64,000 nucleotides of DNA, from the NCBI GenBank assembly GCA_032718565.1, contig JAVGVS010000106.1:1172389-1236388 (forward strand), given 5' to 3'. This DNA comes from Distichodus sexfasciatus. Lineage: Eukaryota; Chordata; Actinopteri; Characiformes; Distichodontidae. Shown here piece after piece: positions 43,101 through 46,329 of the stretch (position 1 is the first letter of the stretch; each line of letters begins with the position of its first letter). Made by a program: the position numbers and the translations under genes. Under the pieces are notes generated by a model. The model saw nothing but the letters and a program-made list of their open reading frames with translations, did no database searches and was not told the origin of the DNA.

Positions 43101-43265
43101 AAAGCGTCTGTCCGCCTACTCATCTCACGAAAACGGACTAGCATTTTTGAGCAACCACGTCCTGCCTTCGCACTAATTACCGTGATTAAAACGGCAGAGC
43201 GCGTTTTGTCTTACCGTATTCCTTCGGATCCGGGGCAACCCCCTTAAGGGACTAGCCTCCGCCAT
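1054..43265 (-). CDS. mcf2: MCF2/DBL Rho guanine nucleotide exchange factor (spliced, 20 exons seen, 3' end outside window)
   Basis: MCF2 (DBL) catalyses GDP/GTP exchange on Rho-family GTPases such as RhoA and Cdc42, on the cytoplasmic face of membranes. On the minus strand I can chain 20 exons with GT-AG borders and compatible phases: 43265-43215, 40697-40578, 40353-40237, 39821-39672, 39456-39332, 32081-31967, 31693-31574, 31483-31292, 28285-28094, 28006-27758, 24156-24074, 23988-23922, 8113-7998, 7915-7846, 7677-7585, 7472-7380, 7219-7094, 7009-6788, 2090-1998, 1132-1054. They total 2473 nt, or 824 codons. Domains: N-terminus 1-17; CRAL-TRIO/Sec14-like part about 18-115; spectrin-like helices about 150-400; linker 400-505; DH about 505-693, with the ETE..YV.EL start and the YLLKPVQR.TKYQLLLK helix; PH about 700-815. 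The N-terminus and the helical block containing ILHGHxLAAxHHYAL fit MCF2 better than MCF2L. The roughly 100 residues that follow the PH domain in the family are not in the window. I see no frameshift or stop in any exon, so the gene looks intact despite heavy transposon load. Confidence 0.93.
1360..1965. mobile_element. hAT-like MITE
   Basis: The inverted termini are 'tagagatgcatcgaaaattc' and 'ttggtgcatcccta', each followed by runs of 'ggtttcggt/accgaaaacc' type. No transposase is left. I could not confirm an 8-bp target duplication. It lies in the intron between mcf2 exons 19 and 20. Confidence 0.6.
1998..2090 (-). CDS. mcf2: mcf2 exon 19 (PH domain)
   Basis: Thirty-one codons: MNAVGITENIKGDVKKFEIW YSGRDEVYVVQ, matching 'MDEVGITEYVKGDNRKFEIWY'. 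Donor GTAAG. Separated from exon 18 by LTR element E1. Confidence 0.93.
2580..3301 (+). pseudogene. Decayed Tc1/mariner transposase (interrupted by E1)
   Basis: The plus strand reads as a broken Tc1 transposase: an N-terminal helix-turn-helix-like stretch (about 2600-2760), then a W...D..S.W-like and 'LMILGCMS'-type segment near 3130-3180 (the family's 'MIWGCMS'). Several frameshifts and stops. E1 inserted at 3302. The 154-residue frame on the opposite strand (2697-3161) is its antisense shadow. Confidence 0.55.
3302..3405 (+). repeat. E1 partial 5' LTR
   Basis: The text from 'ggactttggccataacaggcc' to 'gttttgatgagttcagtt' matches the start of the 3' LTR at 6094. The rest of the LTR (about 390 bp) is missing. 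Confidence 0.75.
3347..3805 (+). CDS. E1 conserved-module ORF
   Basis: A 152-residue frame. The true start is uncertain because the first residues lie in LTR sequence. It contains an acidic/Ser-Thr region (in another frame at 3405-3440, SDDSATEDFP, also present in E2) and then a ~70-residue module from about 3580 to 3790 with the pattern F-L..P.LTFD......L..LHTAL....SLP.NTSLSDTLS.......Q.LCPPD. The same module is in E2 (about 21790-22000) and E3 (about 33520-33690). I do not recognise it. It is predicted largely helical with Leu and Thr repeats, without Cys/His clusters that would suggest a zinc knuckle. Confidence 0.5.
   Translation: MAEWQTDADIVLVLMSSVPVQFGRLCHGGLPHVLTSGGPLGDMAWGGPHGSGAKEAWPEMASRPCPPLTLHPNFPLSFPASNALMHFLATHPTLTFDSYHDIFTTLLSLHTALAYPESLPRNTSLSDTLSQPQSVLTSVYQTLCPPDCFPGA
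4083..4203 (+). repeat. Internal LTR fragment within E1
   Basis: The text 'ttggttctcccttcactggt' to 'cacacaaccctccctgtg' duplicates part of the 3' LTR (about 6306-6452), with an internal deletion after 'cccctttat'. It suggests recombination between LTRs of related elements. Confidence 0.7.
4205..4575 (+). mobile_element. 5'-truncated L2/CR1-like LINE tail inside E1
   Basis: Matches the 3' untranslated end of the LINE at 13550-14075 ('gcaca...attgaacattgaatg', 'gactagatatagaattttt', 'ctgtacagtatatagcagag', 'tttgactttgaaa'). Non-coding. Confidence 0.8.
4576..6060 (+). repeat. E1 30-bp tandem repeat array (open in several frames)
   Basis: About fifty units of 30 bp built around 'gaggccttcagtcccacgtt' plus 'ggctccca'. 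Because 30 is divisible by 3, frames stay open: plus-strand frames of 371 and 267 codons (decapeptide EAFSPTLAPR and variants such as AAFSPLSAHA) and a minus-strand frame of 256 codons (TEGRSVSRQG type). Units drift from the start to the end of the array, with blocks of near-identical neighbours, as expected from slippage or unequal exchange. Confidence 0.85.
6094..6594 (+). repeat. E1 3' LTR
   Basis: 501 bp, TGTTATGACT...CCCGTGACA. It carries a TATA-like 'ctttataagctc' (about 6390) and a poly(A) signal 'ttaataaaatggc' (about 6536-6548), the expected U3-R-U5 order. Similar LTRs: 8723-9225 (minus), 32825, 37466. Confidence 0.8.
6788..7009 (-). CDS. mcf2: mcf2 exon 18 (PH domain)
   Basis: Seventy-four codons: GELGDLGRVLMQGSFSVWMN, RFKPMQRHLFLHERALLFCK and SYSFKHCLR. 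These are the first PH strands, closely following MCF2. Donor GTCAGA (weak, C at +3). Confidence 0.94.
7094..7219 (-). CDS. mcf2: mcf2 exon 17 (end of DH)
   Basis: Forty-two codons: ELLKHSTES... to SVNDSMHQIAITGYE, the DH-PH linker helix. Donor GTAACA. Confidence 0.95.
7380..7472 (-). CDS. mcf2: mcf2 exon 16 (DH catalytic helix)
   Basis: Thirty-one codons containing DTYLLKPVQRLTKYQLLLK, the conserved C-terminal DH helix that forms most of the GTPase interface. All usual residues (KPVQR, KYxLLLK) are present. Donor GTACTT. Confidence 0.96.
7585..7677 (-). CDS. mcf2: mcf2 exon 15 (DH)
   Basis: Thirty-one codons: KENFQVYEQYCQNKPRSEAL and on to SLFFQ, matching 'FQMYAKYCQNKPRSE'. Donor GTAGAA. 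Confidence 0.95.
7846..7915 (-). CDS. mcf2: mcf2 exon 14 (DH)
   Basis: Reads IFVLDLESCLETPERVGECF LKR, matching 'IFLSSLENCAHAPERVGPCFLER'. Donor GTGAG. Confidence 0.94.
7998..8113 (-). CDS. mcf2: mcf2 exon 13 (DH)
   Basis: Begins VYKDEMDNP and contains KKEVLFGNLPEIYNFHS, matching 'KKDILFGNMAEIYEFHN' (residues 528-566). Ends in phase 2, donor GTATAA. The preceding intron is about 15.8 kb and holds the nested E2 stack and a LINE. Confidence 0.94.
8165..9958. repeat. Old interspersed repeat family (copy 1)
   Basis: Blocks such as 'atagcaccccctattgatca', 'tggcgctat' and 'aaagtgttttgttttaacgt' recur, often inverted, at 14460-16250 and 40905-42420. No coding frame is credible. Interrupted by the solo LTR at 8723. 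Confidence 0.5.
8723..9225 (-). mobile_element. Solo LTR of the E1 family
   Basis: On the minus strand it reads 'cccccctggactttggccat' ... 'catgctgccgcaccccgtgaca', parallel to the E1 LTR, including the 'ttctattggttctcccttca' and poly(A) parts. The outer edge near 9225 has lost its TG terminus. Flanks belong to one old repeat, so the LTR inserted into it. Confidence 0.7.
9959..10698. repeat. Old interspersed repeat, left half split by LINE
   Basis: Starts with the fish-repeat phrase 'tagaggtcgactgatatggg'. The part from about 10380 parallels 40950-41645 ('cagctgatgcagtaagcat', 'gataattaaaatg'). The match resumes after the LINE at 14085 ('ttatgctgaagcatg'), so the LINE inserted in the middle of this repeat. 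Confidence 0.55.
10699..14075 (+). mobile_element. L2/CR1-like LINE, nearly full length but dead
   Basis: Begins 'aaaatggcgg', like the copy at 56757, and ends in the shared 3' tail. Broken reading frames give an endonuclease domain (about 11209-11640, with IAGDFNHANLK and SDHATV), a reverse transcriptase (about 11930-12900, with AAGPDNIPG, FIDFSSAFNTI-type and FADDTTVVG), and the C-terminal region with SHPSHGRFTLPSGRRY (about 13120-13175). Numerous stops and frameshifts, and a deletion between endonuclease and RT. Clade assignment (L2 vs CR1/Rex1) needs a tree. Confidence 0.85.
11209..13288 (+). pseudogene. LINE endonuclease/reverse transcriptase pseudogene
   Basis: Coding remnants in three frames (11209-11496, 11573-12112, 11850-12239, 12686-12895, 12923-13288). 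The RT core FADD motif is near 12580-12590. Internal stops (for example before 12116 and after 12893) show it cannot make enzyme. Confidence 0.85.
14085..16250. repeat. Old interspersed repeat family (copy 2) with internal partial duplication
   Basis: Two partial copies of one unit lie in tandem: 15190-15430 and 15895-16150 share 'tcagaaaaacatccaaa', 'ccaa..ttggtagacttcat', 'ggacaccagcc' and 'gcttaaaggg'. Opposite-orientation counterpart at 8500-8650. No gene. Confidence 0.5.
16574..17794 (-). pseudogene. Broken Tc1 transposase
   Basis: Minus strand: N-terminal helix-turn-helix (RGSPVCQQIREKIIEMF..., 17540-17794), then RKGQGRKPKLNNRDLRSLRR, VLWSDESIFQVFFG, GSFMVWGCVSALGKG and IFQQDNAKPHSA (16941-17573), then a C-terminal part in another frame (16574-16843). 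Two frameshifts and an internal loss between the HTH and the second part. Catalytic Asp residues of the DDE triad (WSDES, QQDNA) are still visible. The third lies in the shifted part. Confidence 0.85.
18550..20250. other. AT-rich unclassified insert in the 5' part of E2
   Basis: Interrupts sequence that otherwise has the base composition of the E2 LTR. Its middle (about 19030-19200) ends 'cttatgacaataaaaacttt', a LINE-like 3' end. The rest is unrecognised, and its short frames show nothing protein-like. Confidence 0.35.
20961..21082 (+). repeat. E2 LTR terminal segment, 5' copy
   Basis: 122 bp, 'gacttgtgttttctcccttt' to 'cgccatgaca'. Differs by only a few bases from 23514-23635. Confidence 0.75.
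21392..23710 (+). CDS. E2 772-residue repeat-rich ORF
   Basis: The longest open frame of the window. Order: basic start (TQGRKQRGRTQCRG); Ser/Pro/His repeats (SAHSLPTSAHSLP); the conserved module from about 21790 to 22000 (LPSLTFDTHLDTF..., ending QTLCPPD), homologous to E1 and E3; a Thr/Pro/Asp linker (TLPDTLSSTTPD); then 30-bp array translations (PRRPCSPSLL, RTAAFSPQLA, CCRRDFYFPV). Just upstream, 21308-21377 encodes SDGSTTEDFPSLQLRGIH, the counterpart of the E1 motif, ending at TGA where E1 has an open codon. The last residues run past the element end into Tc1 sequence, so the 3' end is not native. Function unknown. No enzyme motif. Confidence 0.45.
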   Translation: MTQGRKQRGRTQCRGSSYVAPQPKKTSSSLHIYNPSPIPLAPHPAKQQAPCSLFTGFETGYTPDSAHSTPDSAHSIPVPSSSLSLPSSSPSLPTSAHSLPTSAHSLPSSTHTVPNPALALSNPDAAIELATLLPSLEFLLLFISLPSLTFDTHLDTFMTLFKLHTTLTNLDAHLPGTTLSNTLSWAQSILMSVAQTLCPPDYDPETPLSPVTTPDTPPSALTSPDTFAQTLTLPDTLSSTTPDSETLPSPLASGDTHTQTITLSDSLPSATLDHVLALTPLTLSLQPRPTLPFSPGQLIRSPASVMLPRSPCSPSLLPRRPCSPSLLPRRPCSPSLLTGELSSPCLHPGGLGSCCCCLCSGRPLSPCLHPGGPFSPGQSWKRPCSLSPLPKRPCSPSPLPKRSCSPSPLLKMSCSRVRCQRGLAAISCPQRGLAGGVRCQQGLAAGGCPRRGLAASSCPQRGLKPMSDVKKTQQTVSVPQRPFSPQLARTAAFSPQLARTAAFSPQLARTAAFSLQLTRTAAFSLPFASTTAFSGLHSRLQPPVCVHSGLQPPVCSRCGFQSSVHSSKDFQSSVHSSKDFQPSVHSPKGLRPWFCSRSGTQIPVCCRRDFYFPVCCRRDFYFPVCCRRDFDFPVCCRKDCLFLVCSLVCHGSSVFPLVHHGTPVCPRSATGPLSAPWSATVPLFAPSSAPLTKALVLDYLHLRMPRKRLVFSPFVSHVPATPNKPFLSSLQQCPHPLPSFSQQLHTMTRNHYFLFLFAFSILSQLFLIWGCI
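22300..23480 (+). repeat. E2 30-bp tandem repeat arrays
   Basis: Units of about 30 bp around 'gaggccttgcagcccgagcc' (22310-22790), switching at about 22830 to 'gcggccttcagcccccagtt' and later to 'ccgtttgctgccgcagagac'. One frame reads EALQPEPAAE, closely parallel to E3 EALQPESAFR and E1 EAFSPTLAPR. Confidence 0.8.
23514..23635 (+). repeat. E2 LTR terminal segment, 3' copy
   Basis: 122 bp, ends CACCATGACA next to the AGAAA duplication. Contains a poly(A) signal AATAAA. Confidence 0.75.
23922..23988 (-). CDS. mcf2: mcf2 exon 12 (start of DH domain)
   Basis: Reads HVMKEMIETEKIYVQELLSV LL after completing one codon. This is the first conserved DH helix (ETExxYVxEL) that contacts switch I of the Rho GTPase. 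Donor GTAAG. Confidence 0.95.
24074..24156 (-). CDS. mcf2: mcf2 exon 11
   Basis: Reads IEVIHDHEEKRS... up to NLDQQK and ends in phase 2 (CG|T). Donor GTCTGT is weak, but the phase joins exon 12 exactly. Family counterpart 'IEVVPDCQEKRSS' (residues 478-505). Confidence 0.85.
24410..24712. repeat. Common fish interspersed repeat (SINE- or DNA-element-like)
   Basis: Contains phrases typical of a very common teleost repeat: 'ggactgtgggaggaaacc', 'caaacaccacacagaaagg' and 'ctcactgtgaggcggc'. A related, shorter copy starts at 25917. Exact family not resolved. Confidence 0.6.
24823..25904 (+). mobile_element. Solo LTR (with MITE insertion)
   Basis: TGTCAGGAGCCTG ... GAGCGGAACA, with 'gtcaataaatcattc' near the end as poly(A) signal and a chain of 'ggctaaccactaagctacat' short repeats in the middle (about 25376-25445). 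Target duplication not confirmed. Confidence 0.5.
24945..25268. mobile_element. MITE inside the solo LTR
   Basis: Imperfect inverted termini 'ggctcgtccacatggac' and 'gtccgtgtgaacgaggcc', flanked by TTAG on both sides ('aattag', 'ttagtg'). A PIF/Harbinger-type TTA target or similar is possible. No ORF of its own. Confidence 0.55.
25917..26080. repeat. Fish interspersed repeat, truncated
   Basis: Begins (attc)n and 'ctgaaccgctgaatcccagt', then 'ggagcctatcccggga', parallel to 24410-24500. Confidence 0.55.
26632..27224 (+). mobile_element. Solo LTR with perfect target duplication
   Basis: 593 bp, TGTCACGTCTGC ... GAGATATGACA, flanked by ATATT at 26627-26631 and 27225-27229. Contains 'actgtaaataaacgcac' (poly(A) signal) near the 3' end. 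A diverged fragment of the same LTR lies at 28909-29115. Confidence 0.85.
27758..28006 (-). CDS. mcf2: mcf2 exon 10 (linker)
   Basis: Starts AQISAVMQKLASVQTMIQNR and continues with RKLADMQVRPIQPVSPRPES, matching 'FRNLADKHVRPIQ' before the DH domain (residues 395-477). The only phase-0 donor compatible with exon 11 is CCA|GTCTAA, just before an in-frame TAA, so the 3' border is less certain than the rest. Confidence 0.85.
28094..28285 (-). CDS. mcf2: mcf2 exon 9
   Basis: Sixty-four codons, phase 0/0, donor GTACAT. It contains LLANQMIDKFQSKEGAQAAL and QDIVRFME, matching 'LLANQEIDKFQSKEDAQKAL' of MCF2 (residues 331-394). Confidence 0.95.
28909..29115 (+). mobile_element. Diverged LTR fragment
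   Basis: 'tgtaacatctgcgccgcttc' and 'ctaaacctgaggaggggc' parallel the first ~60 bp of the solo LTR at 26632. The similarity continues weakly to about 29115. Confidence 0.5.
29606..31196 (+). mobile_element. Tc1-like transposon
   Basis: Long inverted termini: 'caacctcaattccaaaaaag' at the left and 'cttttttggaactggggtt' at the right, extending through 'gaaatctcataaacctat' and its inverse 'ataggtttatgagatttc'. TA flanks at 29604-29605 and 31197-31198. It sits in the mcf2 intron between exons 8 and 9. Confidence 0.85.
29960..30960 (+). pseudogene. Broken Tc1 transposase
   Basis: N-terminal HTH frame 29907-30140 (MGRGSPIPLILRQQIVEEFQ..., VHNIVKRFRESGEVSVRKGQ), then a stop, then 30217-30630 with VLWSDKSTFEILFRNQGRR. 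Later remnants in other frames ('FQHDNVKPYTAS'). Stops and shifts make it non-functional. Confidence 0.85.
31292..31483 (-). CDS. mcf2: mcf2 exon 8
   Basis: Sixty-four codons, phase 0/0, donor GTATTC. It contains VLHGHQLAARHHYALALIVQ and RCNELRHHCD, the most conserved part of the MCF2 spectrin-like region (residues 267-330). Confidence 0.95.
31574..31693 (-). CDS. mcf2: mcf2 exon 7
   Basis: Forty codons, phase 0/0: MEHVLEKLNERERAIPAAGV and on to LNTTAE, a charged spectrin-like helix (residues 227-266). The donor is GTCTTT, with C at +3, which is weak. Confidence 0.88.
31967..32081 (-). CDS. mcf2: mcf2 exon 6
   Basis: Completes Arg188 and reads LLAQLRDMEMAFDDFFEKHH, matching 'LLTQVHDMETAFDGFWEKHQ' of the family. 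Donor GTACC. The preceding intron (32082-39331) is inflated by elements E3/E4. Confidence 0.93.
32095..32372 (-). mobile_element. tRNA-derived SINE
   Basis: On the minus strand it opens AGGGGCAGTTGGTAGTGTAA, GGGTAGGGAGTTGGCC (A box-like), then GATCAGAGGGTCGCC with a mutated B box. The tail reads 'tgctccctgggcactgcaca' and 'gatgggtcaaatgtggatc', typical of a widespread fish SINE. Confidence 0.72.
33104..33694 (+). CDS. E3 module ORF
   Basis: 196-residue frame. The first residues are LTR. Then come Pro/Ser/Leu repeats (LAPPTPSMSLPTPSLAPP) followed by the conserved module (LETLIHFLATSPA..., LFTALTNPDSLPMDTSLSDT), which stops early at TAA 33692-33694 before the QTLCPPD end seen in E1 and E2. The array frame at 33773 is in the same phase, so a single stop separates the two parts. 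Unknown function. Confidence 0.4.
   Translation: MVNESSPSFRFAYISLAFPFVSCLSTLTNTQHTGGVGVPPGSSLPPSMSLLAPPIDPPTSLVPLPTSSLALPQPCPLHAWHRPWLRPTWSQGSSLAPPTPSMSLPTPSLAPPTPPLALPSLNPAPGSLFFPIPDTPSLLSNLETLIHFLATSPAPTSVTHRNALSTSLRLFTALTNPDSLPMDTSLSDTISLFLTP
33795..34597 (+). repeat. E3 30-bp tandem array, first part
   Basis: About 27 units of 'gaggccttgcagccggagtc' plus 'tgccttcaga'. The plus frame gives EALQPESAFR, the minus strand gives a 332-codon open frame (CKASLKADSG). Very even spacing. Confidence 0.85.
34598..36755 (+). mobile_element. LTR-type insertion into the E3 array
   Basis: Begins TGTAGGTTCC, ends GGGACCTACA, flanked by GTCT on both sides (34594-34597, 36756-36759). The array resumes in register of unit type afterwards. 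'ggttcaataaacgtcg' (about 36473) is a likely poly(A) signal. No coding capacity seen, so a solo LTR or non-autonomous element, itself carrying the MITE at 35903. Confidence 0.6.
35903..36398. mobile_element. Tc1-type MITE with long inverted ends
   Basis: 'cagtactgtgcaaaagtttt' + 'aggcaggtgtg' and the inverse 'cacacctgcctaaat' + 'tttttgcacagtactg', with TA on both sides. Inverted similarity extends through 'tgctgtaaacaaag'. No transposase. Confidence 0.82.
36756..37210 (+). repeat. E3 30-bp tandem array, second part
   Basis: Units such as 'gaggccctgcaatccctgtc' plus 'cgctccccaa'. One plus frame reads KALQTLSAPQE-like units. Continues the array cut at 34597. Confidence 0.8.
37466..37890 (+). 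repeat. E3 3' LTR (or 5' LTR of E4)
   Basis: Matches 32825-33200 over 'ccttgtcccgccttcccagt', 'tcctattggtagatctgtgt' and 'catatataagtttgg' (TATA-like). Loses similarity near 37890. Confidence 0.7.
37890..39240 (+). repeat. E4: further repeat-array region
   Basis: Degenerate units with 'gccatgagccc' and 'gtcagtgtccgttc', then 'gctatggccctgttagctcc' + 'tgagcctgct' (38790-38890), then Thr/Ser-rich coding-like units to about 39230. Probably a related element without a 3' LTR. Interrupted at 38147 by a solo LTR. Confidence 0.45.
38147..38661 (-). mobile_element. Solo LTR with perfect target duplication
   Basis: 515 bp, TGTCAGGG...GCGAGACA, flanked by GAGTC at 38142-38146 and 38662-38666. On the minus strand a CCAAT box ('ggccaatagaagg') precedes 'agtataaaatgag', which suggests promoter orientation toward decreasing coordinates. 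Confidence 0.82.
39332..39456 (-). CDS. mcf2: mcf2 exon 5
   Basis: It begins DDIRSVIKEGRLILSNLEGT, matching the family pattern NDI..V.KEG.ILL.NLE, and ends in phase 2 (AG|A completed by exon 6). Donor GTACAT. Residues 147-188, the start of the spectrin-like helices. Confidence 0.9.
39672..39821 (-). CDS. mcf2: mcf2 exon 4
   Basis: Fifty codons, phase 0/0, donor GTATTG. It reads AIENFAVTVKDVAQLLQTFG and then AELAETELPDE, an almost diagnostic MCF2/DBS signature (residues 97-146). Confidence 0.95.
40237..40353 (-). CDS. mcf2: mcf2 exon 3
   Basis: Thirty-nine codons, phase 0/0, donor GTAAG. It begins VVMLSSVTDLLRYI and ends SSDWIVLRT, the family's 'VVMLSSV.DL' to 'EWI.FRN' block (residues 58-96), end of the Sec14-like part. 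Confidence 0.92.
40578..40697 (-). CDS. mcf2: mcf2 exon 2
   Basis: Forty codons, phase 0/0, acceptor CAG and donor GTAAG. It encodes TSFPGNLHLVLVLRP...DDFMLKMP, the CRAL-TRIO-related segment that follows the N-terminus in MCF2 (residues 18-57). Confidence 0.92.
40905..42420. repeat. Old interspersed repeat family (copy 3), mcf2 intron 1
   Basis: Parallels 10380-10698 plus 14085-14210 ('gctgaagcatg.ttgtttatt', 'cagaaattcatctga') and the reverse of 15460-15560 ('ctgaggtctgacac'). A ~55-bp direct duplication sits at 41167-41275 ('gtagcaaaggtttttattat' twice). Confidence 0.5.
43215..43265 (-). CDS. mcf2: mcf2 exon 1 (start codon)
   Basis: ATG at 43265-43263, then 17 codons reading MAEASPLRGLPRIRRNT, close to the known MCF2 start MAEANPRRGK. 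It ends at a GTAAG donor (43214), phase 0. Upstream sequence to about 43420 is GC-rich 5' UTR, with a stop (TAA) shortly before the ATG in the leader. Confidence 0.88.
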
Positions 43266-43425
43266 TGTTCAGAATTAGGCCCTTTGAGGGGATATAACCC
43301 TCTGCTTCACAGCTTCCATCCCTCCATTACTTTTGTCTGCGGGACTTTGTGAGGCTGCAGTGAGCAGCCGCAGCAAAGCTACTGCAGAGGCGACGACGCT
43401 GAGAGTGGCGATGTATGCAACACCT
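43266..43425 (-). promoter_or_regulatory. mcf2: Probable mcf2 5' UTR / CpG-rich promoter-proximal segment
   Basis: Read on the minus strand, this is a locally GC- and CpG-rich island (GCGTCGTCGCC, GGCTGCTCACTGCAGCC) in AT-rich surroundings, directly upstream of the mcf2 ATG. No TATA box is evident. The transcription start cannot be placed from sequence alone. Confidence 0.45.
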
Positions 43426-44045
43426 TCAAATTTCTCAGTCCAACGCAGTCACTCTATAAGCCATCAATAACCACACAAAAATAGGAACAACACAAATCAG
43501 TAGTTGTTTTTAGTCTATATTTAAACTGTCATAGAAAACATTCTGGAATGCATCGCATTATAAAAACGTACATTGTGTGAATTCAGGCCCACGAACAGAG
43601 GTTGGCGCTGTCTGCCCGCAGTTTACATTTCTTCGCTGTGTAGATCAACTAGATCTAATGGCTGTTACTGAACAGTGCAGATATTTAAATACCCCAAACC
43701 TTGTATGATACATATGAAGGATTTATCAAGCAGAAGGAAAACAAAATGTAAAAATATATGAAAAATAAAGTGAATCGATTTGATATCTGCATCATTCAGA
43801 TATGATTCAGTGGGTGTCATTCTTTTCCACAGTAAGTTTCCTGCAGCTCCTGTTAATTTATGACAGTTCGTTAATAGCCCAGGTTCAGTTGCTATTTATT
43901 ACAATCTATGAAGCAGATTACTCATGTTAAGAAAACAACTATTCCAAAATAGTGTGATTTCACACAGCGGAAAATTCTCCCTTTCAGATGTGCGTGCAAT
44001 TAGTGGAATGATGGTACAGTTCTGGGGAAATGGGGAAGATATAAC
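43426..44045. other. Intergenic, nothing recognised
   Basis: AT-rich single-copy-looking DNA upstream of mcf2 exon 1. No coding frame, no repeat signature. Confidence 0.5.
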
Positions 44046-44295
44046 GGTCCCAGGGACGTGCACAGGGCAGGGCTAAGGTTGCCCGGGCAACTGCCCGCCT
44101 GCCCTATCTGACTCAAGCTGCCCCCCTAGAAAAAAATATTAGGCCTATATATATCTTAAGCCGCGCGAAGAGGAAAAAAGATGCGCAACTCATCTTCGTC
44201 AGGAAAATGCTTTTTAATTTGCCGCGCTGGGCGGAGCTCAGTCACATACAGTAGCAACTCAACAGCTTCACAACTTACCGCAGCTCCCTGAACGG

Positions 44296-45587
44296 TAGCG
44301 GTGTGCGATACTGCAAGATTTGGTATCGATCCGATACCAAGTTAAGCAGGGTCAGTATCGCCGATACCGATAGCGATACTTTTTAATAATTAAGGTGGAT
44401 GTATAATCAAATTGCTAAATCTGAATGAGTTTTCATGACGTTTAAGTGTTTTTGTGAGTTTTCCTTTGGATTATTATTTAATTAAAAACCCGGACAGAAT
44501 TTGAGTTTCTAGGTAAACAGAAAATGCTTTATCATAATAAAAGTTGTTGCACCGAAACAATAGAACAGAAACAAAACAATTTTTCCACATCCATTAAATT
44601 CTTCTTAAATGCTTAAATAAAGAGTTCACAAAATTGTCACTCGAACAAAATAAAACGAATTCTTTTTTTCAGGTAGAGTGTTCAGCAACTACAGTGCAAA
44701 AATTTAATAGAAATTCTCCCTTCATTGCACTTCTTTTTTTCTAATTGTTTTTCTTAAATAAACAAAGTGTACAAAATGATTACTCCACAAAAAATACTAA
44801 AAAAACACTTAAATTCTTTTTTTCAAGTAGAATGTGTATTCAGGAAATACAATACAAAAATAAAACACAATTTCACCTTTTCAATTCACTTCTTTCCTGG
44901 CTTTGAAAACAAATTCTCTTTCTCAGGTAGAGTGTTCAGCAACTACAATACAAAAGTAATACAAAATTGTTCCTTTCAGAGCACTTCTTTACTGGCTTTG
45001 AATTTTAAAAAAAAAACTGTTTGTGAAAAAACAATAAATAAGGTGTAACTAACTAAACAACGCCCAAAGCCTCTCCGATTCTCTCCGTTTCTGTAGCTCT
45101 GTATTTTCTTTCGTATGGTTTTTCATATGTTTATATAAATTTGTTGTGTTGCCGCTGTATCTTACAGCCTTTTTACAAATTACACAACTTGCAGTTGTTT
45201 CATTTTTGGAATGAAAACAGAACCACACGGCGCTCCTTTTCGTTTCTGCCATTACTCTCTCCTCCGTGTCTGTCGTGTGTGAGTGCTGCTGGCCGCTCGT
45301 TTGCCTGGCGCTGCTAAGTTACGTGACAGTACAACATCAAGCGGGGGAGGGGGATTAAAGTCACAGCGGCAGTTACACAAACACAGCACATGTGTCTGCC
45401 CAGCGCCGCTGAGTCACGCTGATGTGTGAGGAGCAATATTTCTACCGGCAAGTTTACTTTAAGTTGGGACGTGGCACTGAAAGTGGAAGAGCGAAAGTAT
45501 CGATCCCATCGTGCTAGTATCGATCTGATACCGATGCCAACTTGGTATCGATACTATCAATATTTTGGCTCGATCCGCCCATCACTA
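44296..45587 (-). mobile_element. hAT element with perfect 8-bp target duplication
   Basis: Termini TAGCGGTGTGCGATACTG and, inverted, TAGTGATGGGCGGATCGA, each followed by 'ggtatcgat' runs. Target duplication CTGAACGG at 44288-44295 and 45588-45595. Internally deleted: only the first transposase exon remains. Confidence 0.88.
45049..45252 (-). pseudogene. BED zinc-finger exon of a hAT transposase
   Basis: 67 residues: W10 and F11, CVICKK (Cys-x2-Cys at about 24-27), NLYKHMKNH (His pair at about 41 and 46), the BED-finger layout (W..F..., C-x2-C, NL..H....H) of ZBED-like hAT proteins. The catalytic domain is deleted, so it is a remnant of the transposase, not a host gene. Confidence 0.8.
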
Positions 45588-46329
45588 CTGAACGGCCCAT
45601 TCCCCTGCATTGCGCACCTACTGAACGGTGGCAAACTGCGCGCATTTTTTGAAAACGCCACCCGAAACGCTTCATGTAAGGTAGAGAGAAATGCATATGG
45701 CAGTAACGTTAACGTTAAAGACTCATTCTGAGGCTAGTTACTTCGCCATCAAGCCATTCACTTCCACTTGATAAACTTATAGGCAAAGCGAGTGGACATA
45801 GCTAGCTTCTGAAAGCTCAGCCGTCCTTTACGCTGCGTCGCACGCATCGACGGGACTAGAACCAGAGCCTGCATTTTGCAACTGCCCATTACACACTGAC
45901 GTTGTAGAAATGATTAACAGCGAACTATCATTTTTTAATGAAATGAATTAAAATCTTCATAAGTCTGGCCTCAGTTTCCCACGTGATGAACCAGGCACTT
46001 ACCAGATAGCATGATAGGTTATCATATGCTAAATGTTTTGGTAGGAAAAGTACACGTCTGCTGATGGTTATTCTCGAACATTCGTTTTAACAAGAAGCAT
46101 AAATGATGGAAGTAATCATTTTTGTTGTGATATGCATTACATTAATTGTTTTATTCAAAATGGTAAAATGCCTAAATCCTATCGCTGTTTTGGGTGTTTG
46201 CAAGGTGTATTAACTAAAGACTTAATTAATAAGGAAATGGTATATTTTTCAGTTTTCCATACAGTCTGTGTGATTTTTTTCGGGGGAGGGGTGCCCTTTT
46301 TTCAGGTCAGAGCAATTGCCCCTTAAAAA

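Larger units (their letters stand above)
44050..46325. mobile_element. Decayed DNA transposon carrying a hAT insertion
   Basis: Starts 'ccagggacgtgcacagggca' + 'gggctaaggttgcccgggca' and shares 'tgccc...' text with its right end near 46290-46320 ('gtgcccttttttcaggtcag', 'caattgcccctt'). The left and right parts are continuous once 44296-45587 is removed. Family not certain. Confidence 0.4.

Noticed and set aside
1054..43265. MCF2L (DBS) instead of MCF2
   Set aside because: The short N-terminus, the ILHGHxLAAxHHYAL block and the linker 'VRPIQ' fit MCF2 better; a tree would settle it.
45426..45731. 101-residue frame
   Set aside because: Crosses the right terminus of the hAT element into older repeat; no domain.
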